DNA from: Pilimelia columellifera
Lineage (GTDB): Bacteria; Actinomycetota; Actinomycetes; Mycobacteriales; Micromonosporaceae
Assembly (NCBI RefSeq): GCF_039532605.1
Contig: NZ_BAAARY010000003.1
Span: forward strand, 124,001-188,000
Reading direction: 5' to 3'
Length of the DNA stretch: 64,000 nucleotides
A model generated the notes under the pieces. It was given only the letters and a program-made list of their open reading frames with translations, was not told the origin of the DNA and searched no databases. Positions within the stretch are counted from its first letter, which is position 1. Each line of letters starts with the position of its first letter. The position numbers and the translations under genes were made by a program. Of the stretch, positions 32,615-40,893 are shown piece after piece.

Positions 32615-33073
32615 TCAGACGGCGCCGTCAGCGCTGGCGGTCGCAGCTCGCTGCTGCGACCCCGCCCCCCAGATCGCGCCGAGGGCCAGGCCCAGCTGAA
32701 ATCGGTTGTCGACCTCGAGCAGGTCCATGAGGCGACGCAGGATGTTGGTGACGGACCGTGCGCTGATCCGCAGTCGTGCCGCGGCGCTGGCGTCAGTGTG
32801 GCCCCGGGCGAGCAGGCCGAGCAGCTGCTGATCCCGTCGGGTGAGGCGCAGGGGCTTCCTACCAGCTGGCCCCGGCCGGCTGTCGGTCACAGCGCCGGCC
32901 CGCCGCAGCGTGACGAGAGCGTGTTCCACCCGCGCGGGCGGCATGTTCAGCTCCCGGGCGAGCGCGGCTGCCGGCTTCGGCCCCGCGGCCGCGAGCGCCT
33001 GGAGGACGCGGGCGGTATCGGTCGGACGGTGATGTCGGACGGTCGTCGCGGGACGGCGAGCGTCGCTGCTCAC
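32615..33073 (-). CDS. LuxR-type helix-turn-helix regulator with N-terminal winged helix
   Basis: A 152-residue protein. An N-terminal segment ARVLQALAAAGPKPAAALAR followed by ELNMPPARVEHALVTLRRAG resembles an IclR/MarR-like winged helix. The C-terminal LuxR domain is LTRRDQQLLGLLARGHTDAS plus RISARSVTNILRRLMDLLEV. There is no receiver or ligand domain. GTG 33073 follows GAGGGAGGAG. Such two-HTH proteins are scattered in Micromonosporaceae; its targets are unknown, though the divergent lectin gene is a candidate. Confidence 0.75.
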   Translation of the reverse strand: MSSDARRPATTVRHHRPTDTARVLQALAAAGPKPAAALARELNMPPARVEHALVTLRRAGAVTDSRPGPAGRKPLRLTRRDQQLLGLLARGHTDASAAARLRISARSVTNILRRLMDLLEVDNRFQLGLALGAIWGAGSQQRAATASADGAV

Positions 33074-33400
33074 GACAGGCTCCTCCCTCAAAGGCGGTCG
33101 ATGTCTTGGTGGCGCTTCCGGCGGCCCGTCGCCGATGTAACCACACAGTACGTATGTTCGACCACCACGTATCGTCACTTAACCGCAACGTCCACAATGG
33201 TCAATCGACCGTTCGTTTGGCGCCCTTGCGCAATCCGGAAACGGCTTCCGCGATGACCTTGACCGGCCCGGCCCGGACTTCGCAGTCTGAGCGTGCGCTC
33301 GTCGACCGTCCACGGCCGTCCCTCACCGTGGCCTACCTGGTTGGGCGGGGCGACGGCGCTGTCCCTCCCGCAATGTCATCTGATCGCAGGAAGGTGTGAA
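33074..33400. other. 327-bp intergenic region between regulator and lectin genes
   Basis: No supportable gene. The stretch 33130-33210 has lower GC than its flanks and carries two ATACGT-type hexamers 17 bases apart on the minus strand, in the likely promoter zone of the regulator. A ribosome binding site AGGAAGG lies just before the lectin start. The layout suggests divergent regulated promoters. Confidence 0.5.
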
Positions 33401-33859
33401 ATGAACTCGTTCAACCGTCTGGGAGCCGCCCTGGCTGCCACGACCGCCGCGCTCGCTGCCGGCGTGGTCGCCCCGACCGCCGCCCAGGCCGCTCCCCTCC
33501 TGGCCGAGCGCTACCGGAACGTGGCCACCGGCTTCTGCCTCGACAGCAACGCCGACCGCGCCGTCTACACCCATGCCTGCAACGGCGGCAACTACCAGGC
33601 GTGGAACGTCGTCCGCCACAGCAACGGCGTCCAGCTCCGGAACGTGTCGACCGGTTACTGTCTGGACAGCAACGCCGACCGCGCCGTCTACACACTCGGC
33701 TGCAACGGCGGCAACTACCAGCGTTGGCAGGTGCTCCGGCGCTCCGACGGCGCGATCGCCTTCAAGAACGTGTCGACCGGTTTCTGCCTCGACAGCAACG
33801 CCGAGCGGCGCGTCTACACCCTCGGTTGCAACGGCGGCAACTACCAGCACTGGAACTGA
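33401..33859 (+). CDS. Secreted ricin-B-type lectin with three near-identical repeats
   Basis: A 152-residue secreted protein. The signal peptide MNSFNRLGAALAATTAALAA ends near AQA/AP (about residue 31). The mature chain is three 41-42-residue units, each with the pattern N-V-(A/S)-T-G-(F/Y)-C-L-D-S-N-A-(D/E)-R and C-N-G-G-N-Y-Q-x-W. The NYQAW, NYQRW and NYQHW ends are the QxW motif of beta-trefoil lectins. One complete trefoil would bind sugar; no catalytic domain is attached. ATG 33401 follows AGGAAGG. The nucleotide repeats start at 33518, 33641 and 33767. Confidence 0.88.
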   Translation: MNSFNRLGAALAATTAALAAGVVAPTAAQAAPLLAERYRNVATGFCLDSNADRAVYTHACNGGNYQAWNVVRHSNGVQLRNVSTGYCLDSNADRAVYTLGCNGGNYQRWQVLRRSDGAIAFKNVSTGFCLDSNAERRVYTLGCNGGNYQHWN

Positions 33860-33922
33860 TCTCAACTGTGGGCGGCGGTCGTGCTACTGCGGCCGTCGCT
33901 CACACCGGACAGCAGCCTTCGC

Positions 33923-35410
33923 TCACGGCTGGTCGTCGACCCAGTCCAGGGACCTGGCCACGGCCTTGCGCCACTGTCGTAGCCCGGCCTGGCGGCGACT
34001 GTCGGTCATGGTCGGCTCCCAACGACGGTCGACCCGCCAGTTCGCCCGCAGTGAGTCCACATCCGGCCAGAAACCGACCGCCAGACCTGCCGCGTACGCC
34101 GCCCCGAGACAGGTCGTCTCGGCGACGGTGGGACGCGACACCGGCACTCCGAGCACATCGGACTGGAATCCCATGAGCAGCTCCGAGGCCGTCATCCCGC
34201 CGTCGACCTTCAGCTCGGCCAGGTCGACGGCGGACCCGGCGTTCATGGCGTCGACGACGTCATAGACCTGCCAGGCGGTGGCCTCCAGCGCTGCCCGGGC
34301 CAGGTGCTCCTTGGTGACAAAACCGGTCAGACCGGCGATGACTCCGCGGGCGTCGGGGCGCCAGTGCGGGGCGAACAGCCCGGAAAAGGCCGGGACGATG
34401 ACGCAACCGCCGTTGTCGGGAACCTTGGCGGCCAACTCGTTGACCTGGGCCGCATGGCGGATGATGCCCAGGTTGTCCCGCAGCCACTGGACCAACGCCC
34501 CGGTGACCGCGATGGAACCCTCCAGCGCGTACACGGCGGGCTGGTCGCCGATCTGGTACGCGACGGTCGTGAGCAACCCCCGTTCGGACGCGGTCGGCGT
34601 CGTCCCGGTGTTGAGCAGCAGAAACGATCCCGTGCCGTAGGTGCACTTGGCCTCGCCAGGGGCGAAGCACGCCTGTCCGAACAGGGCGGCCTGCTGGTCG
34701 CCGAGGGCGCTGGCGACGGGCGTCCCGCCGAACGGGGCGGCCTCGCCGTAGACGTGGGAGGACGGCAGGACCTGCGGCAGCATCGCCCGGGGGATATCGA
34801 AGGCGGCCAGCAGCTCGTCGTCCCAGTCCAGGGTGCGCAGGTTCATGAGCATGGTCCGGCTGGCGTTGGTGACGTCGGTGGCGTGCCGACCGGTCAGCCG
34901 TTCGATGAGCCAGGTGTCCATGGTGCCGAAGCGCACCGCGCCGTCGGCCGCACGGGCCTGTAGCTCGGGGTCGGCGTCGAGCATCCAGCGGATCTTCGGG
35001 GCGGAGAAGTAGGTGGCCAGCGGCAGGCCGCACCGGTCGCGGAATCGGTCCTGGCCGCCGTCGGACGCCAGCCGGCCCACGAGGCGGTCGGTTCGGGTGT
35101 CCTGCCACACGATGGCGTTGCCGACCGGCTCACCGGTGGCGGCGTCCCACAGGAGGGTGGTTTCCCGCTGGTTGGTGATGCCGATCGCGGCCAGATCGGC
35201 GTGCGAGAGGCCGGCGGCGTCCAGCGCCCCACGGGTGACGGCCTGCACGTTGTGCCAGATTTCGACGGCGTCGTGCTCAACCCAGCCCGGGCGGGGAAAC
35301 CGCTGCTCATGCTCGCGTTGGGCCTGGGTGACGACGGCGCCGGCGGCATCGAAGACGATGCAACGCGACGAGGTGGTGCCCTGATCGATGGCGGCGACGT
35401 AACGGGTCAC
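33923..35410 (-). CDS. glpK: Glycerol kinase
   Basis: A 495-residue FGGY kinase that makes glycerol-3-phosphate. YVAAIDQGTTSSRCIVFD is the N-terminal phosphate loop; PGWVEHDAVEIW, ITNQRETTLLWD and NASRTMLMNL are FGGY signature regions; VDGGMTASELLMGFQSD is the C-terminal signature. Length is typical. GTG 35410 follows AGGAGAGG. No glpF or glpD is adjacent, so glycerol uptake and oxidation genes lie elsewhere. Confidence 0.95.
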   Translation of the reverse strand: MTRYVAAIDQGTTSSRCIVFDAAGAVVTQAQREHEQRFPRPGWVEHDAVEIWHNVQAVTRGALDAAGLSHADLAAIGITNQRETTLLWDAATGEPVGNAIVWQDTRTDRLVGRLASDGGQDRFRDRCGLPLATYFSAPKIRWMLDADPELQARAADGAVRFGTMDTWLIERLTGRHATDVTNASRTMLMNLRTLDWDDELLAAFDIPRAMLPQVLPSSHVYGEAAPFGGTPVASALGDQQAALFGQACFAPGEAKCTYGTGSFLLLNTGTTPTASERGLLTTVAYQIGDQPAVYALEGSIAVTGALVQWLRDNLGIIRHAAQVNELAAKVPDNGGCVIVPAFSGLFAPHWRPDARGVIAGLTGFVTKEHLARAALEATAWQVYDVVDAMNAGSAVDLAELKVDGGMTASELLMGFQSDVLGVPVSRPTVAETTCLGAAYAAGLAVGFWPDVDSLRANWRVDRRWEPTMTDSRRQAGLRQWRKAVARSLDWVDDQP

Positions 35411-35548
35411 GGGTCACATCCTCTCCTATCGGTGGCTTCCGGCACCAATAGGTGGTCACACGCTGTCGTCGCGTCGTAGCGAGACTCGCCCTGGCGAGGT
35501 CTTGTCGTTTAACCTCCCGATGTTCCTTCAGCGAGCGGAGATTCGGCG

Positions 35549-38500
35549 ATGGCGGTGGTGGAAACCCGCACCGACCTTTGGCAGGCGGTGGCCGGGCGGG
35601 CCCCGGGCACGCCGTCGGGCCCGGCTGACGCCGACGTGTGGGCGGCGGTCAGGGAGCGGCTCAACCCCGCGAAGGCCCGGCCCGCGCTGCGCGCCGGGGT
35701 GGAGCGGTCCGATCTGGTCTCGGTCCGCAATGTCCCTTACGTGATGTTGCGCTCGCCGGACACCGGCGGCCGCTCCTGTTATCTGCGTCTCACCGCCGAC
35801 GAGGCCCGCCTGGCCCTGCTCATGGACGGGGAGCGCACGGTCGCCCGCCTCGTCGCCGAGTTCGCCCGGATCACCGGCCGGCTCGCCCCCGACCAGGTCG
35901 TCCGGGTCGTCGCCGACCTGGCCGCCAACCGGATGCTCGACGAGCTGCCGGTCGACGCGCTGCGTCCGCTGGCCAGCGTGGCGCGCGCCCCCTGGCAGGT
36001 GCGATGGGGCCGGACCCTGCTCGCCGCAGCCGGCGGTCGACGGATGGTCGTCGGTGACGTCGACCCGCTCGTCACCGCGATGTACCGGGCCGGCGGGCGG
36101 TGGCTGTTCACCCGCTCGGCGCTGGTCATCGGAGGCGTCGTCGCGCTCGCTGGCGTGGCGATCTTCCTGTGGTCGTGGCTCACCGGCGCCCGGTCGCTGT
36201 TCCTGGTCGGCGGCTCCTACGTCACCGGGGCGGCGATCCTGGTCGGGCTCAACGTCGTCGCGTTGGCGTTCCACGAGCTGGGACACGCCCTCGCGGTCAA
36301 ACACGCCGGGCGGGAGGTGCCGGCGGCCGGGTTCCTGGTCTACTTCGGCATCCCGTCGGTCTTCGTCGACACCACCGACGTGTGGATGGCCGGGCGCCGG
36401 GCCCGGCTCGGCGTCACCGCCGCCGGTCCGGCCGCCGGGCTGGCGCTCGCCGGATTCGTCCAACTCGTCGGGTTGGCCGTGCCGGCGGTGGCGCCGCTGG
36501 CGTTCGTCCTCGCCTTCGCCTGGTACATCAACACGCTGTTCAACCTCAACCCCCTGTTGGCCCTCGACGGCTACTACCTGCTCATGGACTGGCTGGAGAT
36601 TCCCAACCTGCGTGCCCGCGGGCTGGCCTGGGTCTCGGCGCGGCTGCGCCGCCGCCGGCCGTCGTGGCGCGAGCTCGACAGCGAGGGCCGGCTCATCGCC
36701 CTCTACGGGATGCTCGCCGCCGCCTGGCTGCTCATCGCCGTCAACCTGGGCCTACGGGTCTGGACCGACCGGCTCGCCGGCCTCGCGCTCGGACTGTGGC
36801 GCGAGGGAGCGCTGGCCCGGCTGCTGTTCGTCGCGGTCATCGCGGCGCTGGCCGCGCCAGCGCTGGTGGCGCTCGCCGGCTGGCTGAGCCGGGTGATCCG
36901 ACGGTGGCGGGCCGAGCTGGCCGCTCGCCGGGACGCCTCCGACGCCCCCCGCCGGCTGGCTGCCCTGCGCGGCAGCGTCCTCGGCCAGCTCCCGGCCCCG
37001 GTCCTCAACGGGCTCGCGGCCCGTGGCAGCTGGCACCACCCCGCGCCCGGCCAGCCGATCCTCCAGGCCGGCGCGGCTGTGGGCGCGGTGTTCGTCGTCG
37101 TCGGCGGGTCCGTTGACGGGCGGGCCCCGGCCGACGCATCCGGGGTCGTCCGGGAACGGGTCGGGCCCGGCGGCATCATCGGACTCGCCGGCGCGCTCTC
37201 CGGGTCCGAGTCCAGCCTCACCTGGCACGTCGCCGCGGGCGCCGTCCTGCTGAGCCTGCCCGCCAGCGCCGTCGCCGCCGCGCTGTCCCCGCTGCCGGGC
37301 CTGCCGCCGGCGGAGCGGTCCGAGGCCGAGAGCCTGTTCGCCGAGACGCCGGCGCTTCAGGCGATGTCCGCCGAGGACCGGCTCGGCCTGGCCGTCAGCG
37401 CCCAACCGGTGATCCTCGCCCCGGGCATGGCGGTGGCGCTCACGGCCGAGCGCGACGCCGTCGTCATCGCCTCCGGCGAGGTGACGTTGGACGACGGACG
37501 GGCGTTGCGCCGCGGCACGCTCATCGGGCCGACGGGCGCGACGACCAGCCAGGAGGTCGGGCACACCCGCACCCCCGTGCGGCTGTGGAGCCTGCCGGCG
37601 GCGGCCACGTCGCTGCTGCCACGGTTGGCGGTGTCGCTGGCCCGGGATGTCGCCGAGCCGGTCGCCGTCGGCGCGCTGGGCGGGGTGGGCGTGCTCGCCG
37701 CCGCCGGGGGCGCCCCCAGCTCCGGGCTGCATACCAGCGCCGCCTACCCGCCGGTGACCGGACCGCCCGGCCCGCCGACGCCGGACGACTCCGGGCAGGA
37801 CGGCCGTTTTGAACGGCGCCTGTGGTGGCTGCTGCTGTCGCTGCTGCTTGTCGGTCTGTTGCTCTCGGGCAGCCAGTTGCTGCCTGGGCCGGCCTGGGCG
37901 GAGATGCCCGACGACCGGGCGCTGCTGGTCGCCGAGCGCGGCGGCGCGACCGCCACCGTCAACGGCGCCGACCGGCGACTCGACCCCGGTGACCGCGCCT
38001 ACCTGCGGGCCGGGGACTCGGTCCGGGTCGCCGACCGGGCCCGGGCGCGGATCGTCTACCGGGGCGGGGCGTCCACGCTGCTGTGCGCAGGCAGCCTCGC
38101 CACCGTCGACGCGATCGCCGGCGGGACCGACGCGCCGGTGGCCGGCCTTCGCCTCGCCCGCGGCTCTCTCATCGCCGACACCGCGGCCGCGAACCGGGCT
38201 TTCGGCGCGCTCACCCTGACAGTCAGCGACCAGGGTCGGGCGACGGTCAACCAGGGCCCGTCCCGACACGCTGTCGCCGGCGGCGAGACCGTGGTGGCAA
38301 GCGGCACGGTGCTGCGCGACGGCCAACCGGTCGCCGCCACCGGAGCCGAGGTCGGTTGCGCGACCCTGGCCCGGCCGCCCGCGCTGCCGCCGCCGCTCAC
38401 GCCGTCCGAGCCGACCGCGGCGCCGTTGCCGAGCGCATCGGCGAGCGCGTCGCCGTCTGCCTCGCCATCCCCGTCGCCGTCGGCGGGCGCGTCGCCCAGC

Positions 38501-38986
38501 CCCAGCCAGTCGCGGCCGAGCCCGTCGCCGTCGAACGGCCCCGGTCGCGACCGCACCCCGCCGCGGATCACGGGCGTGGCAGCCGACCCTGGGACGATCG
38601 ACCAGCGACCACCGGACGGCCAAGTCTGCGGGCCGCCGCCCGAGAGTTTCGCGGCCACGGCCGCCGACGCTGGCGCGACCGCGATTGTCACCGCTGGGGC
38701 GACCGCGACCGTCACCGCCAGGGTCGCCGACAACCAGGACTCCGCCGGGCAGCTCAGGACCCGGATGACCTGGCAGTTCGGGGACGGTCAGTCGGTGTCG
38801 ATGACGGTCGGCCGCAGCGGGGACAAGTTCTCCGGCACGGTCACCGTCCCGCACGGGGCCGGTCAGGAGCGCGGCGGCACGGTCGTCGTGAGGGTCACGG
38901 CCACCGACCGGGCCGGCAACGCCGCCACCGCCACGACGACGATCGCAGTCAACCCCTGCTACCCGCGACCTCCGGCGCGGAGTTGA
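35549..38986 (+). CDS. PqqD-like / M50 metalloprotease / CNBD-like / FecR-like / Ig-like membrane fusion
   Basis: A 1145-residue multi-domain protein. Residues about 45-140 (YVMLRSP, RLTADEARLALLMDGERTVA) resemble a PqqD/RRE-like peptide-binding domain. Residues about 190-450 are a polytopic M50 site-2 protease with H242-E-L-G-H246 and LALDGYY Asp340. Residues about 490-640 look like a cyclic-nucleotide-binding fold. After another membrane helix (about 757-775) an extracytoplasmic FecR-like part is followed by a Ser/Pro linker and a C-terminal Ig/PKD-like domain (TWQFGDG) to the end. It could process a peptide and sense envelope state; this is inference. ATG 35549 follows GGAG. Confidence 0.78.
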   Translation: MAVVETRTDLWQAVAGRAPGTPSGPADADVWAAVRERLNPAKARPALRAGVERSDLVSVRNVPYVMLRSPDTGGRSCYLRLTADEARLALLMDGERTVARLVAEFARITGRLAPDQVVRVVADLAANRMLDELPVDALRPLASVARAPWQVRWGRTLLAAAGGRRMVVGDVDPLVTAMYRAGGRWLFTRSALVIGGVVALAGVAIFLWSWLTGARSLFLVGGSYVTGAAILVGLNVVALAFHELGHALAVKHAGREVPAAGFLVYFGIPSVFVDTTDVWMAGRRARLGVTAAGPAAGLALAGFVQLVGLAVPAVAPLAFVLAFAWYINTLFNLNPLLALDGYYLLMDWLEIPNLRARGLAWVSARLRRRRPSWRELDSEGRLIALYGMLAAAWLLIAVNLGLRVWTDRLAGLALGLWREGALARLLFVAVIAALAAPALVALAGWLSRVIRRWRAELAARRDASDAPRRLAALRGSVLGQLPAPVLNGLAARGSWHHPAPGQPILQAGAAVGAVFVVVGGSVDGRAPADASGVVRERVGPGGIIGLAGALSGSESSLTWHVAAGAVLLSLPASAVAAALSPLPGLPPAERSEAESLFAETPALQAMSAEDRLGLAVSAQPVILAPGMAVALTAERDAVVIASGEVTLDDGRALRRGTLIGPTGATTSQEVGHTRTPVRLWSLPAAATSLLPRLAVSLARDVAEPVAVGALGGVGVLAAAGGAPSSGLHTSAAYPPVTGPPGPPTPDDSGQDGRFERRLWWLLLSLLLVGLLLSGSQLLPGPAWAEMPDDRALLVAERGGATATVNGADRRLDPGDRAYLRAGDSVRVADRARARIVYRGGASTLLCAGSLATVDAIAGGTDAPVAGLRLARGSLIADTAAANRAFGALTLTVSDQGRATVNQGPSRHAVAGGETVVASGTVLRDGQPVAATGAEVGCATLARPPALPPPLTPSEPTAAPLPSASASASPSASPSPSPSAGASPSPSQSRPSPSPSNGPGRDRTPPRITGVAADPGTIDQRPPDGQVCGPPPESFAATAADAGATAIVTAGATATVTARVADNQDSAGQLRTRMTWQFGDGQSVSMTVGRSGDKFSGTVTVPHGAGQERGGTVVVRVTATDRAGNAATATTTIAVNPCYPRPPARS

Positions 38987-38995
38987 GGAGTCACC

Positions 38996-39211
38996 GTGCT
39001 CTGCTGGTTCTGCCCCAAGGCCGCCCGCGCCGGGTGCCGCTTCTGCGGCCGGGGGGTGTGTGAGGATCACGCGCGATTCGGCCCGTTCCTGCTCCAGGTG
39101 CACCGGTCGGCCTCGCGGGGGCGGGCGGAGGCGCTGGTCGTCGAGGACGCGGTGCAGTGCGGCACCTGTCGCCCCCGCCCGCAACCTGTCCCGATGCCCG
39201 AGCTGGACTGA
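38996..39211 (+). CDS. Zinc-ribbon mini-protein (71 residues)
   Basis: A 71-residue Cys-rich protein. CWFC (3-6), CRFC (14-17), C22 with H25, and a final CGTC form two to three zinc-ribbon-like knuckles. GTG 38996 follows TGAGGAG and lies nine bases after the M50 protein stop, so the genes are in one operon. No known function; it may be an adaptor for the flanking membrane protease or its substrate. Confidence 0.75.
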   Translation: MLCWFCPKAARAGCRFCGRGVCEDHARFGPFLLQVHRSASRGRAEALVVEDAVQCGTCRPRPQPVPMPELD

Positions 39212-39254
39212 CCACCGGGCGGACCTGCCGCGCTGAGAACGCCAGGAGGCGACA

Positions 39255-39914
39255 ATGAGCGACTTCGACTCTGTCCTGGAACGTCTCGTCACCGACCCGG
39301 GATTCGCGGCTGCGTTGGCCGCTAACCCGACCGCCGCGCTGTCGGGCTACCAACTCGACGACGCCGAGGCGGCGCTGTTGCGCAGCCAGGCCGGCGGGCC
39401 TGTCGGCGCCCCGAGCGCGGTGGAGCAGCGGACGAGCCAGTCGAGCGTCTTCGGGCTGCTCAGCGGCGCCGTATGGCCCGAGGGCGCGGCCCCGGCCGCT
39501 GCCGCTGGCGGCGGCGGATCGACCGGCTTCGGCCCGGCCTCGTCCGGCGGAGGGACCGCCGGCTTCGGCCCGGCCCCGTCCGGCGGCGGCGTGGCGGGTT
39601 TCGGCCCGGCTCCGTCCGGCGGCGGAGCCCCCGCGGGCATCCCCGACGACTACCGGACCCGGGTCGACGCCGACGGCGACGGCCGCTGGGACGCCCACCG
39701 GGTGGTTGCCGCCGGTCACGGCGTCGACCTCGTCGTGGACGCTGACGCCGAGGGAATCGCTGAGTTCGTCGGCCACGACCGGGACGCCGACGGCCGGATC
39801 GACGCCGCCAGTTACGACCACGACGGCGACGGGCGCGCCGAGCGGACCATGGTCGACGACGACGGGGACGGCTGGCTCGACCGCGCCGTCACCCACCTGC
39901 GCGACCGGCCCTGA
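39255..39914 (+). CDS. NHLP-leader-like protein with Gly-rich repeats and EF-hand-like loops
   Basis: A 219-residue protein in three parts. Residues 1-45 (LERLVTDPGFAAALAANPTA, ALSGYQLDDAEAALLRSQ) resemble the Os1348/Franean1_4349-type NHLP leader of RiPP precursors. Residues about 90-132 carry three copies of a G-F-G-P-A-(S/P)-S-G-G-G repeat. The C-terminal part has three to four EF-hand/dockerin-like loops: DADGDGRWD, DRDADGRID, DHDGDGRAE and DDDGDGWLD. ATG 39255 follows CCAGGAGGCG. It lies 43 bases after the zinc-ribbon gene. It may be a substrate of the upstream M50 protease; calcium binding is predicted from the loops. Confidence 0.75.
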   Translation: MSDFDSVLERLVTDPGFAAALAANPTAALSGYQLDDAEAALLRSQAGGPVGAPSAVEQRTSQSSVFGLLSGAVWPEGAAPAAAAGGGGSTGFGPASSGGGTAGFGPAPSGGGVAGFGPAPSGGGAPAGIPDDYRTRVDADGDGRWDAHRVVAAGHGVDLVVDADAEGIAEFVGHDRDADGRIDAASYDHDGDGRAERTMVDDDGDGWLDRAVTHLRDRP

Positions 39915-39966
39915 GCCCAGCGCCGACCGGCGCGAACTCGTTCCGGTAGCCGGTGAATGAGAACGC

Positions 39967-40017
39967 CCCGGCGGGGTAGTCGCTGCCGCGGGGCGCCGGC
40001 GTGCGGCGCCCGCCGGG
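39967..40017 (+). other. Potential hairpin covering the cphB ribosome binding site
   Basis: CCCGGCGGG (39967-39975) can pair with CCCGCCGGG (40009-40017), whose last bases begin the GGGAGG ribosome binding site of cphB. The intervening 33 bases can form alternative G/C-rich stems. It could modulate cphB translation, but GC-rich DNA often gives such stems by chance. Confidence 0.35.
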
Positions 40018-40026
40018 AGGACGCGC

Positions 40027-40893
40027 GTGGTTGACCGGGTCCGCTCCGCGCCGGGACCGCGCGGGCAGCTCGTGGTGATCGGCGGGGCCGAGAGCCGCAC
40101 CGAGGGCATTCTGCGGGAGTTCGTGCGTCTGTGCGGCGGCCCGGACGCCGACATCGCCATTGTCGCCACCGCCAGTGGCGAGCCTGGCGAGGTCGAGGCC
40201 GAGTACATCGACGCGTTCACCGCGCTCGGCGCCACCCACGCGCACGCGGTGTCCATCCGCTCCCGGGCCGACGCCAACAGCGAGCAGATCGCGGCGTCGA
40301 TGGGATGCTGCACCGGGGTGTTCTTCACCGGTGGGGACCAGCGGCGAATCGCCGCGATCATCGGCGGTTCGCTGGTCGACCAGGTGCTGCACCGCCGGGT
40401 CGGGGCCGGCGAGGTGGTGCTGGCCGGCACCAGCGCCGGCGCGGCCATGATGTCCGCGACGATGATCCTCGGCGGCACCGACGCCGGCGTCGGGACCAAC
40501 GCCGTGCAGACCGGACCGGGGCTGGAGTTCCTGCCCGGCGTGCTCATCGACATGCACTTCGCCGAGCGGGGACGGCTGAACCGTCTGCTCAGCGCCATCG
40601 GGCTGTACCCGCACGAGTTGGGTCTGGGAATCGACGAGGACACCGCGATCGTCGTCGACCGTGGTTGCTTCGAGGTCATCGGCGCCGGGTCGGTGACGGT
40701 GATCGACGCCGGCCAGGCGTCCATGATCGAACTGCCGGTGGACGGGGACGGACCGATCGTGCTGTCGGGCGTCCGGCTGCACGTGCTGCCCTCGGGTCAC
40801 CGCTTCGATCTGACCGGACGCGAGCCGACGACGTCGCCACCGGGTTTCCGCCACCACCGCCAGGACACGCAGGACCGAGGAGCATCGGTGTGA
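40027..40893 (+). CDS. cphB: Cyanophycinase
   Basis: A 288-residue S51-family serine peptidase that releases beta-Asp-Arg dipeptides from cyanophycin. GQLVVIGGAESRTEG is the N-terminal strand-loop, TGGDQRRI the substrate loop and AGTSAGAAMMS carries nucleophile Ser136. DMHFAERGRLNRLLSA and DEDTAIVV follow as in the family. GTG 40027 follows GGGAGG. The cyanophycin synthetase gene overlaps its stop by four bases (GTGA), so polymer synthesis and breakdown are translationally coupled. It follows the NHLP-like gene by 112 bases in the same direction. Confidence 0.92.
   Translation: MVDRVRSAPGPRGQLVVIGGAESRTEGILREFVRLCGGPDADIAIVATASGEPGEVEAEYIDAFTALGATHAHAVSIRSRADANSEQIAASMGCCTGVFFTGGDQRRIAAIIGGSLVDQVLHRRVGAGEVVLAGTSAGAAMMSATMILGGTDAGVGTNAVQTGPGLEFLPGVLIDMHFAERGRLNRLLSAIGLYPHELGLGIDEDTAIVVDRGCFEVIGAGSVTVIDAGQASMIELPVDGDGPIVLSGVRLHVLPSGHRFDLTGREPTTSPPGFRHHRQDTQDRGASV

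Noticed and set aside
36752..39292. 846-residue open frame on the minus strand opposite the M50 fusion
   Set aside because: Arg/Gly-rich composition without domains; the plus-strand M50 gene has clear motifs, so this is a shadow.
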